Shown in pieces: positions 41,539 to 51,502 of a stretch of DNA of 64,000 bases. The notes beneath the pieces are model-generated. The model did no database searches. It was not told the origin of the DNA and worked only from the letters and a program-made list of their open reading frames with translations. This DNA is from Sulfomarinibacter sp963741385 (GTDB lineage Bacteria; Acidobacteriota; Thermoanaerobaculia; Thermoanaerobaculales; Sulfomarinibacteraceae). Each line of letters opens with the position of its first letter. Position 1 is the stretch's first letter. The translations under genes were made by a program, and so were the position numbers. Location of the stretch: positions 248,001 to 312,000 of the forward strand of contig CAVUHO010000006.1 in the NCBI GenBank assembly GCA_963741385.1, given 5' to 3'.

Positions 41539-42882
41539 GTGACTGAAAAAACGACCCAACGCTTTGCGGTCGTCGGTGGCGGTCTCCTTGGAATGACACT
41601 GGCTCTCCGGTTGAAGCAGCAGGGTCATGCCGTGACTCTCTTCGAGCGAGCCAGGAAACTGGGTGGTCTCGCGAGAGCCTGGCGGCTCGGTGACGTCGAA
41701 TGGGACCGCCACTATCACGTCATCCTTCTTTCGGACAGCTATCTGCGGTCCGTCCTCCGCGAACTCGACCTCGAGCAGCAGATGAAATGGGTCGAAACCA
41801 AGACCGGTTTCTATACCGACGGCAAGCTCTTTTCGATGTCGAGTTCGCTCGAATTCCTCCGTTTTCCTCCTCTCGGTTTCATCTCGAAAGCCCGACTGGC
41901 TGCGACAATCTTCTACGCATCCCGGATCAGGAACTGGCGTCCACTGGAACACATACCCGTTGCCGACTGGTTGCGGCGTTGGTCCGGTTCGAAGACGTTT
42001 GAAAAGATCTGGCTGCCATTGTTGAGGTCGAAACTCGGCGAGAGCTACCGCAAGACCTCTGCAGCCTTCATCTGGGCGACCATCCAACGCATGTACGCAG
42101 CTCGGCGATCCGGCCTCAAAAAAGAGATGTTCGGTTACGTGCCCGGGGGCTACGGGCGAATCCTCGAGGCCTTTCAAAATCACCTCGAAAACGAGGGGGT
42201 TGAAATCGTTCTTGACGCCCAGTTGGACTCGGTAAGAAGCGAAGAGGGCGAAAAGGTCACTCTTCGCTTCGCCGACGGATCCCGCGCCATTTTCGACCAG
42301 GCCGTGCTGACAATTCCGTCCAAGGTGGCAGCCCGAGCCTGTCCGGACCTCACGACCCGGGAAAAGCAACTTCTCCAAGGCATTGAATACCAGGGTATCG
42401 TTTGCGCTTCAGTGCTGTTGAAGAAACCGCTCGGACCCTACTACATCACCAATATCACCGACTCCTGGGTCCCGTTCACTGCGGTGATCGAGATGTCGGC
42501 GTTTGTCGACCGCGATGAGTTTGGCGGGAGGTCGCTGGTCTACCTTCCGAAGTACCTCGCGGGCGACGACGACTCCTTCGATATCCCGGACGATGAGTGG
42601 CGACGCCGATTTGTCGAGGCGCTGATGCGCATGTACCCCAACCTCCGGGAGTCGGACATTCTGAGTTTCAAATTGTCGCGGGAACGCTTCGTTTATGCCC
42701 TCCCGACTCTCGGGTATTCGAGCCGGCTCACACCGCGAAAGACCTCCGTCCCGGGTGTGTGGATCGTCAATTCATCCCATATCGTCAACGGCACGTTGAA
42801 CGTAAACGAGACAGTCAAGCTCGCAGAGACCGCAGTCGGTGATCTTCTCGTCTCCGAAGACGCTTCGGGCAGCTCCCAATAA
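41539..42882 (+). CDS. FAD-dependent amine-oxidase-like protein of the polysaccharide cluster
   Basis: A 447-residue flavoprotein. The dinucleotide-binding start is FAVVGGGLLGMTLALRLKQQGHAVTLFERARKLGGLA (GxGxxG, Glu at the end of strand 2, then GG). The C-terminal FAD motif is PGVWIVNSSHIVNGTLNVNETVKLA. Overall it resembles protoporphyrinogen-oxidase/UDP-galactopyranose-mutase-like proteins that accompany exopolysaccharide genes. A role in polyprenyl or sugar oxidation is possible, but the substrate is unknown. GTG start at 41539. It follows the acetyltransferase by 51 nt and precedes the deacetylase by 12 nt. Confidence 0.85.
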   Translation: MTEKTTQRFAVVGGGLLGMTLALRLKQQGHAVTLFERARKLGGLARAWRLGDVEWDRHYHVILLSDSYLRSVLRELDLEQQMKWVETKTGFYTDGKLFSMSSSLEFLRFPPLGFISKARLAATIFYASRIRNWRPLEHIPVADWLRRWSGSKTFEKIWLPLLRSKLGESYRKTSAAFIWATIQRMYAARRSGLKKEMFGYVPGGYGRILEAFQNHLENEGVEIVLDAQLDSVRSEEGEKVTLRFADGSRAIFDQAVLTIPSKVAARACPDLTTREKQLLQGIEYQGIVCASVLLKKPLGPYYITNITDSWVPFTAVIEMSAFVDRDEFGGRSLVYLPKYLAGDDDSFDIPDDEWRRRFVEALMRMYPNLRESDILSFKLSRERFVYALPTLGYSSRLTPRKTSVPGVWIVNSSHIVNGTLNVNETVKLAETAVGDLLVSEDASGSSQ

Positions 42883-42894
42883 TATTGAAATGAC

Positions 42895-43896
42895 ATGAAA
42901 GACTCAAAACCCATCTGCTCGCTGTCCCTTGACCTCGACAACCAATGGTCGTACATGAAAACTCACGGCGACGCCGGCTGGGAGTCGTTCCCCTCATACC
43001 TCGACCTCGTGGTGCCGCGCTTCCTCAACATCCTTGACGAATTCGGTTGGAAAATCACCATCTTTGTCGTCGGCCAAGACGCCGCACTCGAGAAGAACCG
43101 CGAAGCCCTCCAGATGATCGTAAATGCGGGGCACGAAATCGGTAACCACTCGTTCAGCCACGAACCCTGGTTGCACCTCTATTCCAAGCAGCAGGTCGAA
43201 GGCGAAATCATCCGCGCAGAGGAAGCCATCCAAGCGGCAACCAGTCAGCGACCCCGCGGATTTCGCGGCCCCGGATACAGCCTTTCGCGAGATGTACTCG
43301 AGGTTCTTGCCGACCGTGATTACCTCTACGACGCGTCCACGTTTCCCACGTACCTCGGTCCCGTTGCGCGTGCATACTACTTTTTCAAATCTGACCTCAG
43401 TGATGACGAGAGATCGAAAAGAAGGCAGCTATTCGGTGGTATTCGTGAAGGGTTTCAGCCGCTCAGACCCTATTACTGGGACCTCAACCGCCACACCCTC
43501 CTTGAGATTCCAGTGACAACCCTGCCCGTGCTGAAGATCCCTATCCATTTCAGTTATCAGCTCTACCTCGCAACCTATTCCCCCTCGCTCATGAGAATGT
43601 ACTTTCGCGCTTCGCTCGCGATATGCCGGCTCGCCGGGATCCAGCCGTCACTCCTCCTGCACCCACTTGACTTCCTCGGCCGCGCGGACGCGCCTGATCT
43701 CCAATTCTTCCCATCGATGAATCTCGAGGCCTCACGAAAAATCGACCTTCTGAGGCGCCTGTTGAGTTCGATTGAGCGAGACTTCTCCGTTGTGAACATG
43801 AGTGAACACTCAAATTTCGGTTCGAAATGCGTTCTGCCAAGACGAAAGGCGCCGCAAGGAATTCCTGCGAAGGAATCGGGCGCCGATTCCGGCTGA
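42895..43896 (+). CDS. polysaccharide deacetylase (NodB fold)
   Basis: A 333-residue carbohydrate esterase 4-like protein. Motif 1 is CSLSLDLDNQW; motif 2 is GHEIGNHSFSHEPW with both zinc-binding His (HSFSH) intact, unlike the fusion protein at 35162-36949. Motif 3 is RGFRGPGYSLS. A late LLHPLDFLG carries the conserved His. No signal peptide, so it would act on a cytosolic or membrane-bound intermediate. It probably ends the operon that begins at 37292; the downstream methyltransferase frame is broken. Confidence 0.88.
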   Translation: MKDSKPICSLSLDLDNQWSYMKTHGDAGWESFPSYLDLVVPRFLNILDEFGWKITIFVVGQDAALEKNREALQMIVNAGHEIGNHSFSHEPWLHLYSKQQVEGEIIRAEEAIQAATSQRPRGFRGPGYSLSRDVLEVLADRDYLYDASTFPTYLGPVARAYYFFKSDLSDDERSKRRQLFGGIREGFQPLRPYYWDLNRHTLLEIPVTTLPVLKIPIHFSYQLYLATYSPSLMRMYFRASLAICRLAGIQPSLLLHPLDFLGRADAPDLQFFPSMNLEASRKIDLLRRLLSSIERDFSVVNMSEHSNFGSKCVLPRRKAPQGIPAKESGADSG

Positions 43897-43942
43897 CCGC
43901 ATTGTGCACTTTGAATTCGGACAGCCCAATACAGATCAACAA

Positions 43943-44826
43943 ATGATTCTCGGCAAGCACTGCCCATTGTGCACATACTGGGGGCACCGGCTCTTCAAAG
44001 CTCATGACTACTGGATCCGAGAATGCCAATCATGCTCCCACCGATGGGCGTAGATTGGCCCCTCGGACGGCCATATAGGCCGAGAATACACTGACGCCTT
44101 TTTTGAGGGCGGAGGAGCCGGCTATTCGGAATACACCAGCGGGGGCCACTCCTGCTGGAACATGGACACCGCTACCGAAGACTCCTCAACTCGTACCTCG
44201 AACCAGGGACCATACTTGATGTTGGTGCCGCGGCAGGATTCATCCTCCAGGGGATGCTGGATACGGGATGGGCTGGACTTGGCATCGAACCTAACACGAC
44301 AATGGCCGCATACGCTCGTAACCAATTGGGCCTTCAAGTCATCCCAGTCCCACTCGAGGAGTACAGAACTGACAGAAGATTCGACGTCGTGAGCATAATT
44401 CAGGTTCTCCCACATTTTGTTGACCCGAAAATTTCGTTCCACCACGCAAAGCGCCTTACGAATCCAGACCGATGTCTGCTCATAGAACCCTGGAACTGCA
44501 GGAGTTGGACCGCCAAGATGTGTGGAAAGCATTGGCACGAGTACAGCCCACCAACCGTTCTCCACTGATTCTCACCCTCAACTATTCGACGATTCGCCAA
44601 GAACCAAGGGTTCGAAGAAATCGCGACTGGCCGTCCAAAAAAGTCCATTACTGGCACCCACGTCAGGTCGTTGATACGATTCAAAACAGCAGTCTCGGCA
44701 TTGAGACCACTTCGTGCCCTGAGTTCGCTGATCCCCCGTCGCCTCGCAGTGCCCTACCCAGCCGAAGATCTATTTTGGAGGTTCTTCCGAAAAAAGGTAA
44801 CGCCCCGCCGGAGCACTTCGTGCTAG
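43943..44826 (+). pseudogene. degraded SAM-dependent methyltransferase with N-terminal zinc-binding motif
   Basis: Reading through lesions recovers one gene. It starts MILGKHCPLCTYWG and has a second Cys pair in CQSCSHRWA. An in-frame TAG follows at 44051-44053, and the same frame then continues with GREYTDAFFEGGGAGYSEYTSGG. At about 44140 the frame shifts by one base to LLLEHGHRYRRLL, then TILDVGAAAGFILQGMLDTGW (motif I) and VVSIIQVLPHFVDP. At 44566-44568 a TGA stands where relatives have Trp (SPPTVLH-stop-FSPSTIRRF), and the frame goes on to a TAG at 44824. Two nonsense changes plus one shift make it non-functional unless the assembly is wrong. Confidence 0.8.
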
Positions 44827-45002
44827 GCACAGCTGGGAGCGATCCGGATCTGAATCGAGGCAGATCAGGTAAGTTCTGAGGGCGGAGTAACGGCGCAATG
44901 TTAGGCGACGACGCGGTTCGAAGCCAAGGTGAAGAAGGCTCGAGGGTCGATCTGGCAGAACCTGGTGGTTTTGAAGTTCTAAAAACGTGTAGAAGGTCGC
45001 CC

Positions 45003-46331
45003 CTAAAAAATGACGTCCCTTCGATGAGCTCTCACCACGATCGCCGCCGACGCGACCAGTACGAACAGCACAAGAGAACCATTGAGTGTACCGACCCAGC
45101 CCAAGTAGGTTTCGTCCATCCCGTGGGCGGCCCGAACGATCTTCGTGGTCAACGGATTGAACAAGAAGAACACGAGCGCAAAAACCGTCGACCACCAAAG
45201 AAATCTCGAAACTTCGACAACTTTCTCGCCAATACTGAACACGAGCGAGACCAGCGGAAGAAAGAGAATCAAAGCATCGTATTCCATGTGATATATAGAA
45301 CACATCATCGTCGTCGCGATAAGAGTTGCAACGGGGTTATTTGCACCAGAAACATCGTCCGTTGACCCTCCTCTCCTTACCACAGCACCAACACTTATAA
45401 CAAAGACTATAAACACCGCAATCATCGTCGACGTTCCTGGATCCCACGCCAGCAACCTCGAAACTACAGAGAGGGTGTCAATACGCATGAAATATGATGG
45501 TGAAGGGAGCCCAAGGAGATTATCTGATCCAACATGTTGATTCCAGATAATGGCAAAAAAATCAACGATCCCACTGAAAGAACCTTCGATAAGAATAATT
45601 GCCGATACAGCGCCGAAAATACTCACACAGATACCGACGACTACCGAACGATAATCCCTTCGAAAAATCATCAATGCCGCGAGAGGGATACCAAATGTCG
45701 GTTTCAGACAGGCGAGGGCCAGCCCAAACCCAGACAATAACGGCCTCGTGCGAGAGTAGTGCAGGGCGACAATCGTGCCGATGGTGACCTCACAGATGAT
45801 CTGCCCACAGAGAAGAACCATCCATCCCGGTCGTGACAGAACAATGAGGATTGCCAACAGAAATACGCTAGCCAGGGTTTTCCCCAATTCAGAAACGTGC
45901 AAAATCAACCAGGCCAGTACCACCATGAGAACGGCGTTATACAAAAAATAGAGGGTGTTTGCCGCACCAAAAGAGAGCATTCCAAACGGTAAATGAAGCA
46001 ATAATGTCAACGGAGAATAGATGGGGAAACTGGCATCAACTGGGTAGTTGGAAATGTACTGTTGATAATCGTAGGGATTCACACCTTCGAGGAAAGCCAA
46101 TACCGGATAGTACGTCGTATTTTGAAAATCCATCAAACCCCAATCGAGATCATCGTTCGAACATTGAGGAGTTTGCAGATGATGGACGACCCGTATCCCG
46201 GCGAAACAGATGACTATAAGAAAAATTAAAAACAGAATAGTCCCGACGGCCTTATGACGGGACAGAGGAAGAAGTCTCTCCGTACCGAACTTCTCGAAAA
46301 CCTGACTCAGTTCAGATCTTCCGTTCCCCAA
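45003..46331 (-). CDS. polytopic GT-C-type glycosyltransferase (GT87/DUF2029-like)
   Basis: A 442-residue inner-membrane protein with about ten hydrophobic segments. The first loop after TM1 contains LDWGLMDFQNTTYYPVLAFLEGVNPYD, with the acidic pairs expected in GT-C enzymes using polyprenyl-phosphate sugars, and YSPLTLLLHLPFGML is characteristic of the mannosyltransferase-like GT87 group. Base composition is noticeably AT-richer than the core genes. The TTG start at 46331 is supported by AAAGGA seven nt upstream. It is transcribed toward the methyltransferase remnant and stands alone in a decayed segment. Confidence 0.8.
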   Translation of the reverse strand: MGNGRSELSQVFEKFGTERLLPLSRHKAVGTILFLIFLIVICFAGIRVVHHLQTPQCSNDDLDWGLMDFQNTTYYPVLAFLEGVNPYDYQQYISNYPVDASFPIYSPLTLLLHLPFGMLSFGAANTLYFLYNAVLMVVLAWLILHVSELGKTLASVFLLAILIVLSRPGWMVLLCGQIICEVTIGTIVALHYSRTRPLLSGFGLALACLKPTFGIPLAALMIFRRDYRSVVVGICVSIFGAVSAIILIEGSFSGIVDFFAIIWNQHVGSDNLLGLPSPSYFMRIDTLSVVSRLLAWDPGTSTMIAVFIVFVISVGAVVRRGGSTDDVSGANNPVATLIATTMMCSIYHMEYDALILFLPLVSLVFSIGEKVVEVSRFLWWSTVFALVFFLFNPLTTKIVRAAHGMDETYLGWVGTLNGSLVLFVLVASAAIVVRAHRRDVIF

Positions 46332-46417
46332 CGCGTTTTCCTTTCATATTCAGGGCCAGGACCCGGTAACAACGTTTCCGTTTCTCAGATAACCCTTCCA
46401 CTCTTCCGAACTCCTGC

Positions 46418-46627
46418 ATGGCAAAATTATTTTCGAGGCATTTTCGAAAAAAGTTCAGGCAATTATTTCCTGAACATTCGACGGATTCGACTGTGGTGTC
46501 CGCCAATTCTTTCGATCTCCAGTTGAATCCCGTACGTCTCTACGAAGCCATGGTTTCCGGCATCGGATGCCTCGGAACCTACCCACCGCTCAACCATGTC
46601 CGCGAGCGGTCTCTCGTTCATGCCTGA
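46418..46627 (+). pseudogene. C-terminal fragment of a glycosyltransferase (GT4-like)
   Basis: The reading STVVSANSFDLQLNPVRLYEAMVSGIGCLGTYPPL matches the UDP-sugar-binding block of GT-B glycosyltransferases (LNPVKLYEYLAAGKPVVST). Upstream no domain precedes it and it ends shortly after at 46627, so only a short piece survives. Confidence is moderate because one motif carries the call. Confidence 0.5.
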
Positions 46628-46999
46628 CCGGATCCGGGTCACTGATCCCATGAAATTCACTCGACAACCAAGTTTCGCATAGAGCGATGCCTTCAGGGGC
46701 ACCTGGACCGTTCGAGAAACGCGTTTCCAGGGCCCGCCACGGGTTGCGAGGAAGTTCTACGTGACAGAATCCCCTTCCCGGCAGGGATGGAGGGATCCGA
46801 GAAATGAACAGTGATGTCGACGGAACCCGGGTGGTTCGATATCGAGATATCGGGGTGGTTGCCGGGTCGAGGTCGTTGTTCGGCTCGGTTGATGCAAAAA
46901 CTCGTCGAGGAATGTGCCCCGCCCTGGCCCACGGCCATAGATTTTGCGTGCGACGCAGTCACACCCCCTGATGTTGGCACGCACGGTTCATCCCTCTCC
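46628..46999. other. intergenic stretch without a recognisable gene
   Basis: Short frames on both strands exist, for example 46811-47005 plus with EPGWFDIEISGWLPGRGR and LMQKLVEECAPPWP. None matches a family I know, and none has a convincing start. Given the neighbours it is probably decayed polysaccharide-cluster DNA. Confidence 0.5.
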
Positions 47000-49900
47000 C
47001 TATGAAGCAGGAATCAACTCGATCCACGCCCAACCCCAGAATGGATAGTCTCCGCCGGGCAGCGGGTCGGCTCTTCGCACAAAGATCTCGAACAGGCCAT
47101 TGGTAACGGTCACACTGCCAATCGTGTATTGAGCAAAATTCCCACGATTTCCGCTCGTCACGTCGAACGAAAATTGCTCCGGATTTCCAGCTGAGTATCC
47201 CCAGAAGTAGCGCAGGTTCCGATTCCAATACAGTCCGGCCGCCAACGAGTACGTTCCGTTCGGCACATTTCCGTAGAAGCGCATTACGGGTGGAGCTTCG
47301 CTGGTGGCCGCAAATACTCCTGGGTAGCCGCGCGACGCATACAGGAACTCAGTCCACTGATTGTCATTTTGGACGAGGTCCGGGACATTTGTTGTGGTTA
47401 CCAAAACCGGATCCTGATTCGCATCCATCCACACATTGATTCGAATAGGAGCAGGCGGAACCGTGGGCGTTACCGTCGGTGTTGGAGTGGACGGCACCAT
47501 CGTCGGAGTAGCGGTTGGTGGCACCGGTGTGAATGTGGCTGTCGGCGTCGGCGTCGCCGTCGGTGGTGGCGAGGTCGGTGTGACCGTCGGCGTCGGCGAT
47601 GGGCCTGGGGTCGGCGTATCGGTCGGTGGGGGTGGCGGCGTCGGCGTCACCGTCCGTGTATTTGTAGGAGTTGGCGGGACCTCGGTCGGCGTCGCGGTTG
47701 GTGGCAGCGGCGTGAACGTGGCCGTCGGCGTCGGTGTGGCCGTCGGCGTCGGCGACGGGCCTGGAGTCGGCGTATCAGTTGGTGGAGGTGGCGGCGTCGG
47801 GGTCACCGTCAGTGTGGCAGTGGGTGTCGGAGGTGGGACCGACGGCGTAGCGGTTGGTGGCAGCGGCGTGAACGTGGCTGTCGGCGTGGCCGTCGGTGGC
47901 GGCAAAGTCGGAGTGGCCGTCGGCGTCGGCGGAGATCCTGAGCCGCTCACACGAACATCATCGACATACCAGCCGTGACTCCCGTCGCCGGAATCACAAG
48001 CCAGACGGAACCGCAGCATCGCGCTCTGACCCACGAAGGAGCTGAGATTAACCGTCACTTCCGTCATCGGTCCGATAACCCCGCCCGTCCAGGCCATTCG
48101 CAAGCTGATCGGACTGCCCCAGCCCTGAACAATTTGATCAGTGTATGGACCAGAGACAATGAACGGGCCCAGGTCGGCGAAGGTCGCGCCGCCATTCGTC
48201 GATATTTCAATCACAGCACCATCGCCGAACCTCTCCAACTGGTAGGTGTGCCAGAAGGAGAGCTGCGCCCCTACCGGAACGATAAACGAACCGGTCACCA
48301 GGTAGTCATCCTTGATACTCGATACGTCGCTGCTGAAGAAGGAGTGGTTCGGACTGTGAGAGGTTGCGGTCGACAGCGCCCAGTCATCCAACCCTTGAGC
48401 GGCATAGTGTGTCCACGCTTCTCTCACAGGATCGAAACCGTCCTCAAATGCGACTCCCGCAGGAAGAGTTGGCACCGGCGTTGGAGTCGGCGTCGGCGTC
48501 GACGTCGGTGATGGCGGGGTCGGCGTGGCAGTCGGCGTCGGCGTCAAAGGTGTAGGGGTTGGCGTCACCGTCGGCGTAGGCGAGGGGCCCGGGGTGGGCG
48601 TGCCCGTCGGTGTCGGTGTCGGTGTATGTGTCGGCGCAGGCGTCAGCGTCGGCGAGGGACCTGGAGTCGGCGTATTCGTAGGTGGGGGTGGCGGCGTCGG
48701 CGTCACCGTCAGTGTGGCAGTGGGTGTGGGCGGCACCGCGGTCGGCGTAGCGGTTGGTGGCAACGGCGTGAACGTGGCTGTCGGCGTGGCCGTCGGTGGC
48801 GGCAAATTCGGAGTGGCCGTCGGCGTCGGCGGAGATCCTGAGCCGCTCACACGAACATCATCAACATACCAGCCGTGACTCCCGTCGCCGGAATCACAAG
48901 CCAGACGGAACCGCAGCATCGCGCTCTGACCCACGAAGGAGCTGAGATTAACCGTCACTTCTGTCATCGGTCCGATAACCCCGCCCGTCCAGGCCATTCG
49001 CAAGCTGATCGGACTGCCCCAGCCCTGAACAATTTGATCAGTGTATGGACCAGAGACAATGAACGGGCCCAGGTCGGCGAAGGTCGCGCCGCCATTCGTC
49101 GATATTTCAATCACAGCACCATCGCCGAACCTCTCCAACTGGTAGGTGTGCCAGAAGGAGAGCTGCGCCCCTACCGGAACGATAAACGAACCGGTCACCA
49201 GGTAGTCATCCTTGATACTCGATACGTCGCTGCTGAAGAAGGAGTGGTTCGGACTGTGAGAGGTTGCGGTCGACAGCGCCCAGTCATCCAACCCTTGAGC
49301 GGCATAGTGTGTCCACGCTTCTCTCACAGGATCGAAACCGTCCTCAAATGCGACTCCCGCAGGAAGAGTTGGCACCGGCGTTGGAGTCGGCGTCGGCGTC
49401 GAGGTCGGCGTGGCAGTCGGCGTCGGCGTCAAAGGTGTAGGAGTTGGCGTCACCGTCGGCGTAGGCGAGGGGCCCGGGGTGGGCGTGCCCGTCGGTGTCG
49501 GTGTCGGTGTATGTGTCGGCGTAGGCGTCGGCGTCGGCGAGGGACCTGGAGTTGGTGTATTCGTTGGAGTCGGCGTTGGAGTCGGCGTCGGCGTTGGAGT
49601 CGGCGTCGGCGTAGGGGTCGGCATCTCAGCCGCGGTCGACACGACCACGCTCCCCGTGAAGCTGGGTACTTCAACCATCGTGTGTTCGACGACACCACCC
49701 TGATCTACATAGAGATAGAGAGAAGTCGTGAGATCGGAAGATCCAGAAAGTGTGGTGTCCAGGGTTTCTGTAACCGGATCGTAAACGCTACTGGTTATGG
49801 AGGATGTGTACATCGCCCGAACATACTGAGCGGCATAATCCATCGTTACCAGGAGTGGACTGTACGACGACACGCCATTCAGAACCCCTGTGAGAATGGC

Positions 49901-51502
49901 ATTCCAATTCGCTCTGCTGATGCCGGCAATCTCGTACTCGTGGGTGAATAGAGTTCCGAGGACCATACTGTCGAACGCACGTTTCGACTGCGTCACGCCG
50001 CGATCAATGCTTAACGCGACGTTGTTAGATGGATACCACTCGTATCCTGCGTTATCTCTGATTTCCGTGACGACGTTGAAGAACTTATTGTCGTGTTCCG
50101 GGTGTCCAGGCACCTGAATAAAATCCGCGTAAAAAAGTGGCAGGATCTCTGCGCTGCCGCCAGAGACATACTTTCGATACGGACCAAGCATCAGCCAGGG
50201 AGACGCGTAACCAAATCCCGGTGCCTGCTGTGCGCCGATGAACTCGACACCCCAGTTCTCGAGCCCGTCAAACGCGTTCGTTCCGTACTCGTACCAATGG
50301 CCAAGAGCGTATTTGGAAATCGGTATACCGTGGTCCAGATGCCATTGGGTGCCCTCAGCGAAATTGGCTGCCATCTGTTGATTGCTGTAGTCGCCGTAAT
50401 CGTGATGGTAATAAAACCAATCATTCATCCCGAACGCATGGATGGAAGCCGTCGCGTCTCCAGCACTTACCAGCGCTGCAATTGCTGCGGCTTCATTGTT
50501 GTCGATATCGTCCATGAAAAACCCGATCCAGGGTTTCAGGCCAAGGGCGGCCGCATCTTCCGCCCACCAGAATGGTCCAGAACAGTCGTCGATCCGAAAT
50601 GGAAGCATCGGCGGCATGCCCTGCATGACGAACGGTTTGCGGGCCGCCCAGACCAGGCCTCTCCAGACGAGGTCATCAAAACCACGAACATACCCCCAGA
50701 TATCGTCATCGAGCCACTCGTAGGTCGCCCACTGAACAGCGCGTCCCGCACCGTATGTTTGCGCAATCAATAGTGGTCGGGAAGCTATCGACGCTAAAAC
50801 CGCAGCCCCGGCGGAGACCATAATTCCGGATTCGCTGATGCTACCGTTCAACACGTATGATCCGTTGGTCGGCTGGGCTTCCACGATGTATCCGCCCGGT
50901 GGGCTTGCATCTGAGTGGATATCCACATTGGGGCCTGAGATCGGCACTCTGTAGGAAAACCCGAACACATCCTGGACAAAGGAATATCTTGGCGCCAAAG
51001 CCTGGTCAGCCACATCGCCGTCGAAGTTCAACAGCCCGGATCCGCCGGCGACAGCCGAGGAAATCGAATCCTGTTCGCCGCTATCGAGAAACTGAAGATC
51101 GACATCCAACTGACGGTGCCCAATGATAATCAACGCAAAATCACCGATGTCCACCGGCACCGGTTGAATGGCTATGTCAAGCTGAGAATAGCTGAGCCCG
51201 AACTGATCAAGGTAGGGCCGAATGAAGTACTGAAAATCACTGTAGGCGTCGCTGCTGCTGTTGACGAGAACGATCGCCTCGGCTCGATATGCTCCCGCTC
51301 CTTGACCCCACAGGGGTTGGGAAGGCGAGGTGAGCAACATACTCAGAAACATGAACGCAACCACCCAAAATGGGAGGCAACGTTTGGCCCCAACAGCCCC
51401 AAATTCACGCTTCACTTTCAAAAGTCGTTCTTCATGAGCCTGTCGCACAACAGTCTGCCCTTCTCGCCAAGGGTTCCTAAAAAACAGTTCATCGTACTTC
51501 AT
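47000..51502 (-). CDS. giant secreted protein with Pro-Thr linkers and a duplicated ~160-residue domain
   Basis: About 1500 residues. A signal-like segment (FWVVAFMFLSMLLTS) stands near residue 50. Residues about 75-620 are an uncharacterised region with a DUF2334-like flavour (PFRIDDCSGPFWWAEDAA, then GFFMDDIDNNEAAA, IHAFGMNDWFYYHHDYGDY). Long (Pro-Thr)n linkers then separate two nearly identical copies of a jelly-roll-like domain (AFEDGFDPVREAWTHYA ... DSGDGSHGWYVDDVRVSG), like choice-of-anchor/MAM-type modules. The C-terminus (about 1370-1500) is another beta domain (PIRINVWMDANQDPVL, then FWGWAWIELIPAS), malectin-like in appearance. Probably a cell-surface carbohydrate-active or adhesive protein. 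I use the ATG at 51502; a GTG at 51415 nearer the signal is an alternative. Confidence 0.78.
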   Translation of the reverse strand: MKYDELFFRNPWREGQTVVRQAHEERLLKVKREFGAVGAKRCLPFWVVAFMFLSMLLTSPSQPLWGQGAGAYRAEAIVLVNSSSDAYSDFQYFIRPYLDQFGLSYSQLDIAIQPVPVDIGDFALIIIGHRQLDVDLQFLDSGEQDSISSAVAGGSGLLNFDGDVADQALAPRYSFVQDVFGFSYRVPISGPNVDIHSDASPPGGYIVEAQPTNGSYVLNGSISESGIMVSAGAAVLASIASRPLLIAQTYGAGRAVQWATYEWLDDDIWGYVRGFDDLVWRGLVWAARKPFVMQGMPPMLPFRIDDCSGPFWWAEDAAALGLKPWIGFFMDDIDNNEAAAIAALVSAGDATASIHAFGMNDWFYYHHDYGDYSNQQMAANFAEGTQWHLDHGIPISKYALGHWYEYGTNAFDGLENWGVEFIGAQQAPGFGYASPWLMLGPYRKYVSGGSAEILPLFYADFIQVPGHPEHDNKFFNVVTEIRDNAGYEWYPSNNVALSIDRGVTQSKRAFDSMVLGTLFTHEYEIAGISRANWNAILTGVLNGVSSYSPLLVTMDYAAQYVRAMYTSSITSSVYDPVTETLDTTLSGSSDLTTSLYLYVDQGGVVEHTMVEVPSFTGSVVVSTAAEMPTPTPTPTPTPTPTPTPTPTNTPTPGPSPTPTPTPTHTPTPTPTGTPTPGPSPTPTVTPTPTPLTPTPTATPTSTPTPTPTPVPTLPAGVAFEDGFDPVREAWTHYAAQGLDDWALSTATSHSPNHSFFSSDVSSIKDDYLVTGSFIVPVGAQLSFWHTYQLERFGDGAVIEISTNGGATFADLGPFIVSGPYTDQIVQGWGSPISLRMAWTGGVIGPMTEVTVNLSSFVGQSAMLRFRLACDSGDGSHGWYVDDVRVSGSGSPPTPTATPNLPPPTATPTATFTPLPPTATPTAVPPTPTATLTVTPTPPPPPTNTPTPGPSPTLTPAPTHTPTPTPTGTPTPGPSPTPTVTPTPTPLTPTPTATPTPPSPTSTPTPTPTPVPTLPAGVAFEDGFDPVREAWTHYAAQGLDDWALSTATSHSPNHSFFSSDVSSIKDDYLVTGSFIVPVGAQLSFWHTYQLERFGDGAVIEISTNGGATFADLGPFIVSGPYTDQIVQGWGSPISLRMAWTGGVIGPMTEVTVNLSSFVGQSAMLRFRLACDSGDGSHGWYVDDVRVSGSGSPPTPTATPTLPPPTATPTATFTPLPPTATPSVPPPTPTATLTVTPTPPPPPTDTPTPGPSPTPTATPTPTATFTPLPPTATPTEVPPTPTNTRTVTPTPPPPPTDTPTPGPSPTPTVTPTSPPPTATPTPTATFTPVPPTATPTMVPSTPTPTVTPTVPPAPIRINVWMDANQDPVLVTTTNVPDLVQNDNQWTEFLYASRGYPGVFAATSEAPPVMRFYGNVPNGTYSLAAGLYWNRNLRYFWGYSAGNPEQFSFDVTSGNRGNFAQYTIGSVTVTNGLFEIFVRRADPLPGGDYPFWGWAWIELIPAS
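47881..49400. repeat. 900-bp-period direct duplication inside the giant secreted protein gene
   Basis: The block 47881-48500 recurs at 48781-49400 at an offset of exactly 900 nt with only a few differences (for example at 47907/48807, 47963/48863 and 48062/48962). The offset is a multiple of three, so the frame is kept. The flanks are (GGCGTC)n-type repeats encoding Pro-Thr. Confidence 0.9.

Noticed and set aside
47369..49703. Several Gly/Val- and Arg/Trp-rich plus-strand frames
   Set aside because: They are antisense readings of the (Pro-Thr)n-coding repeats of the giant secreted protein.
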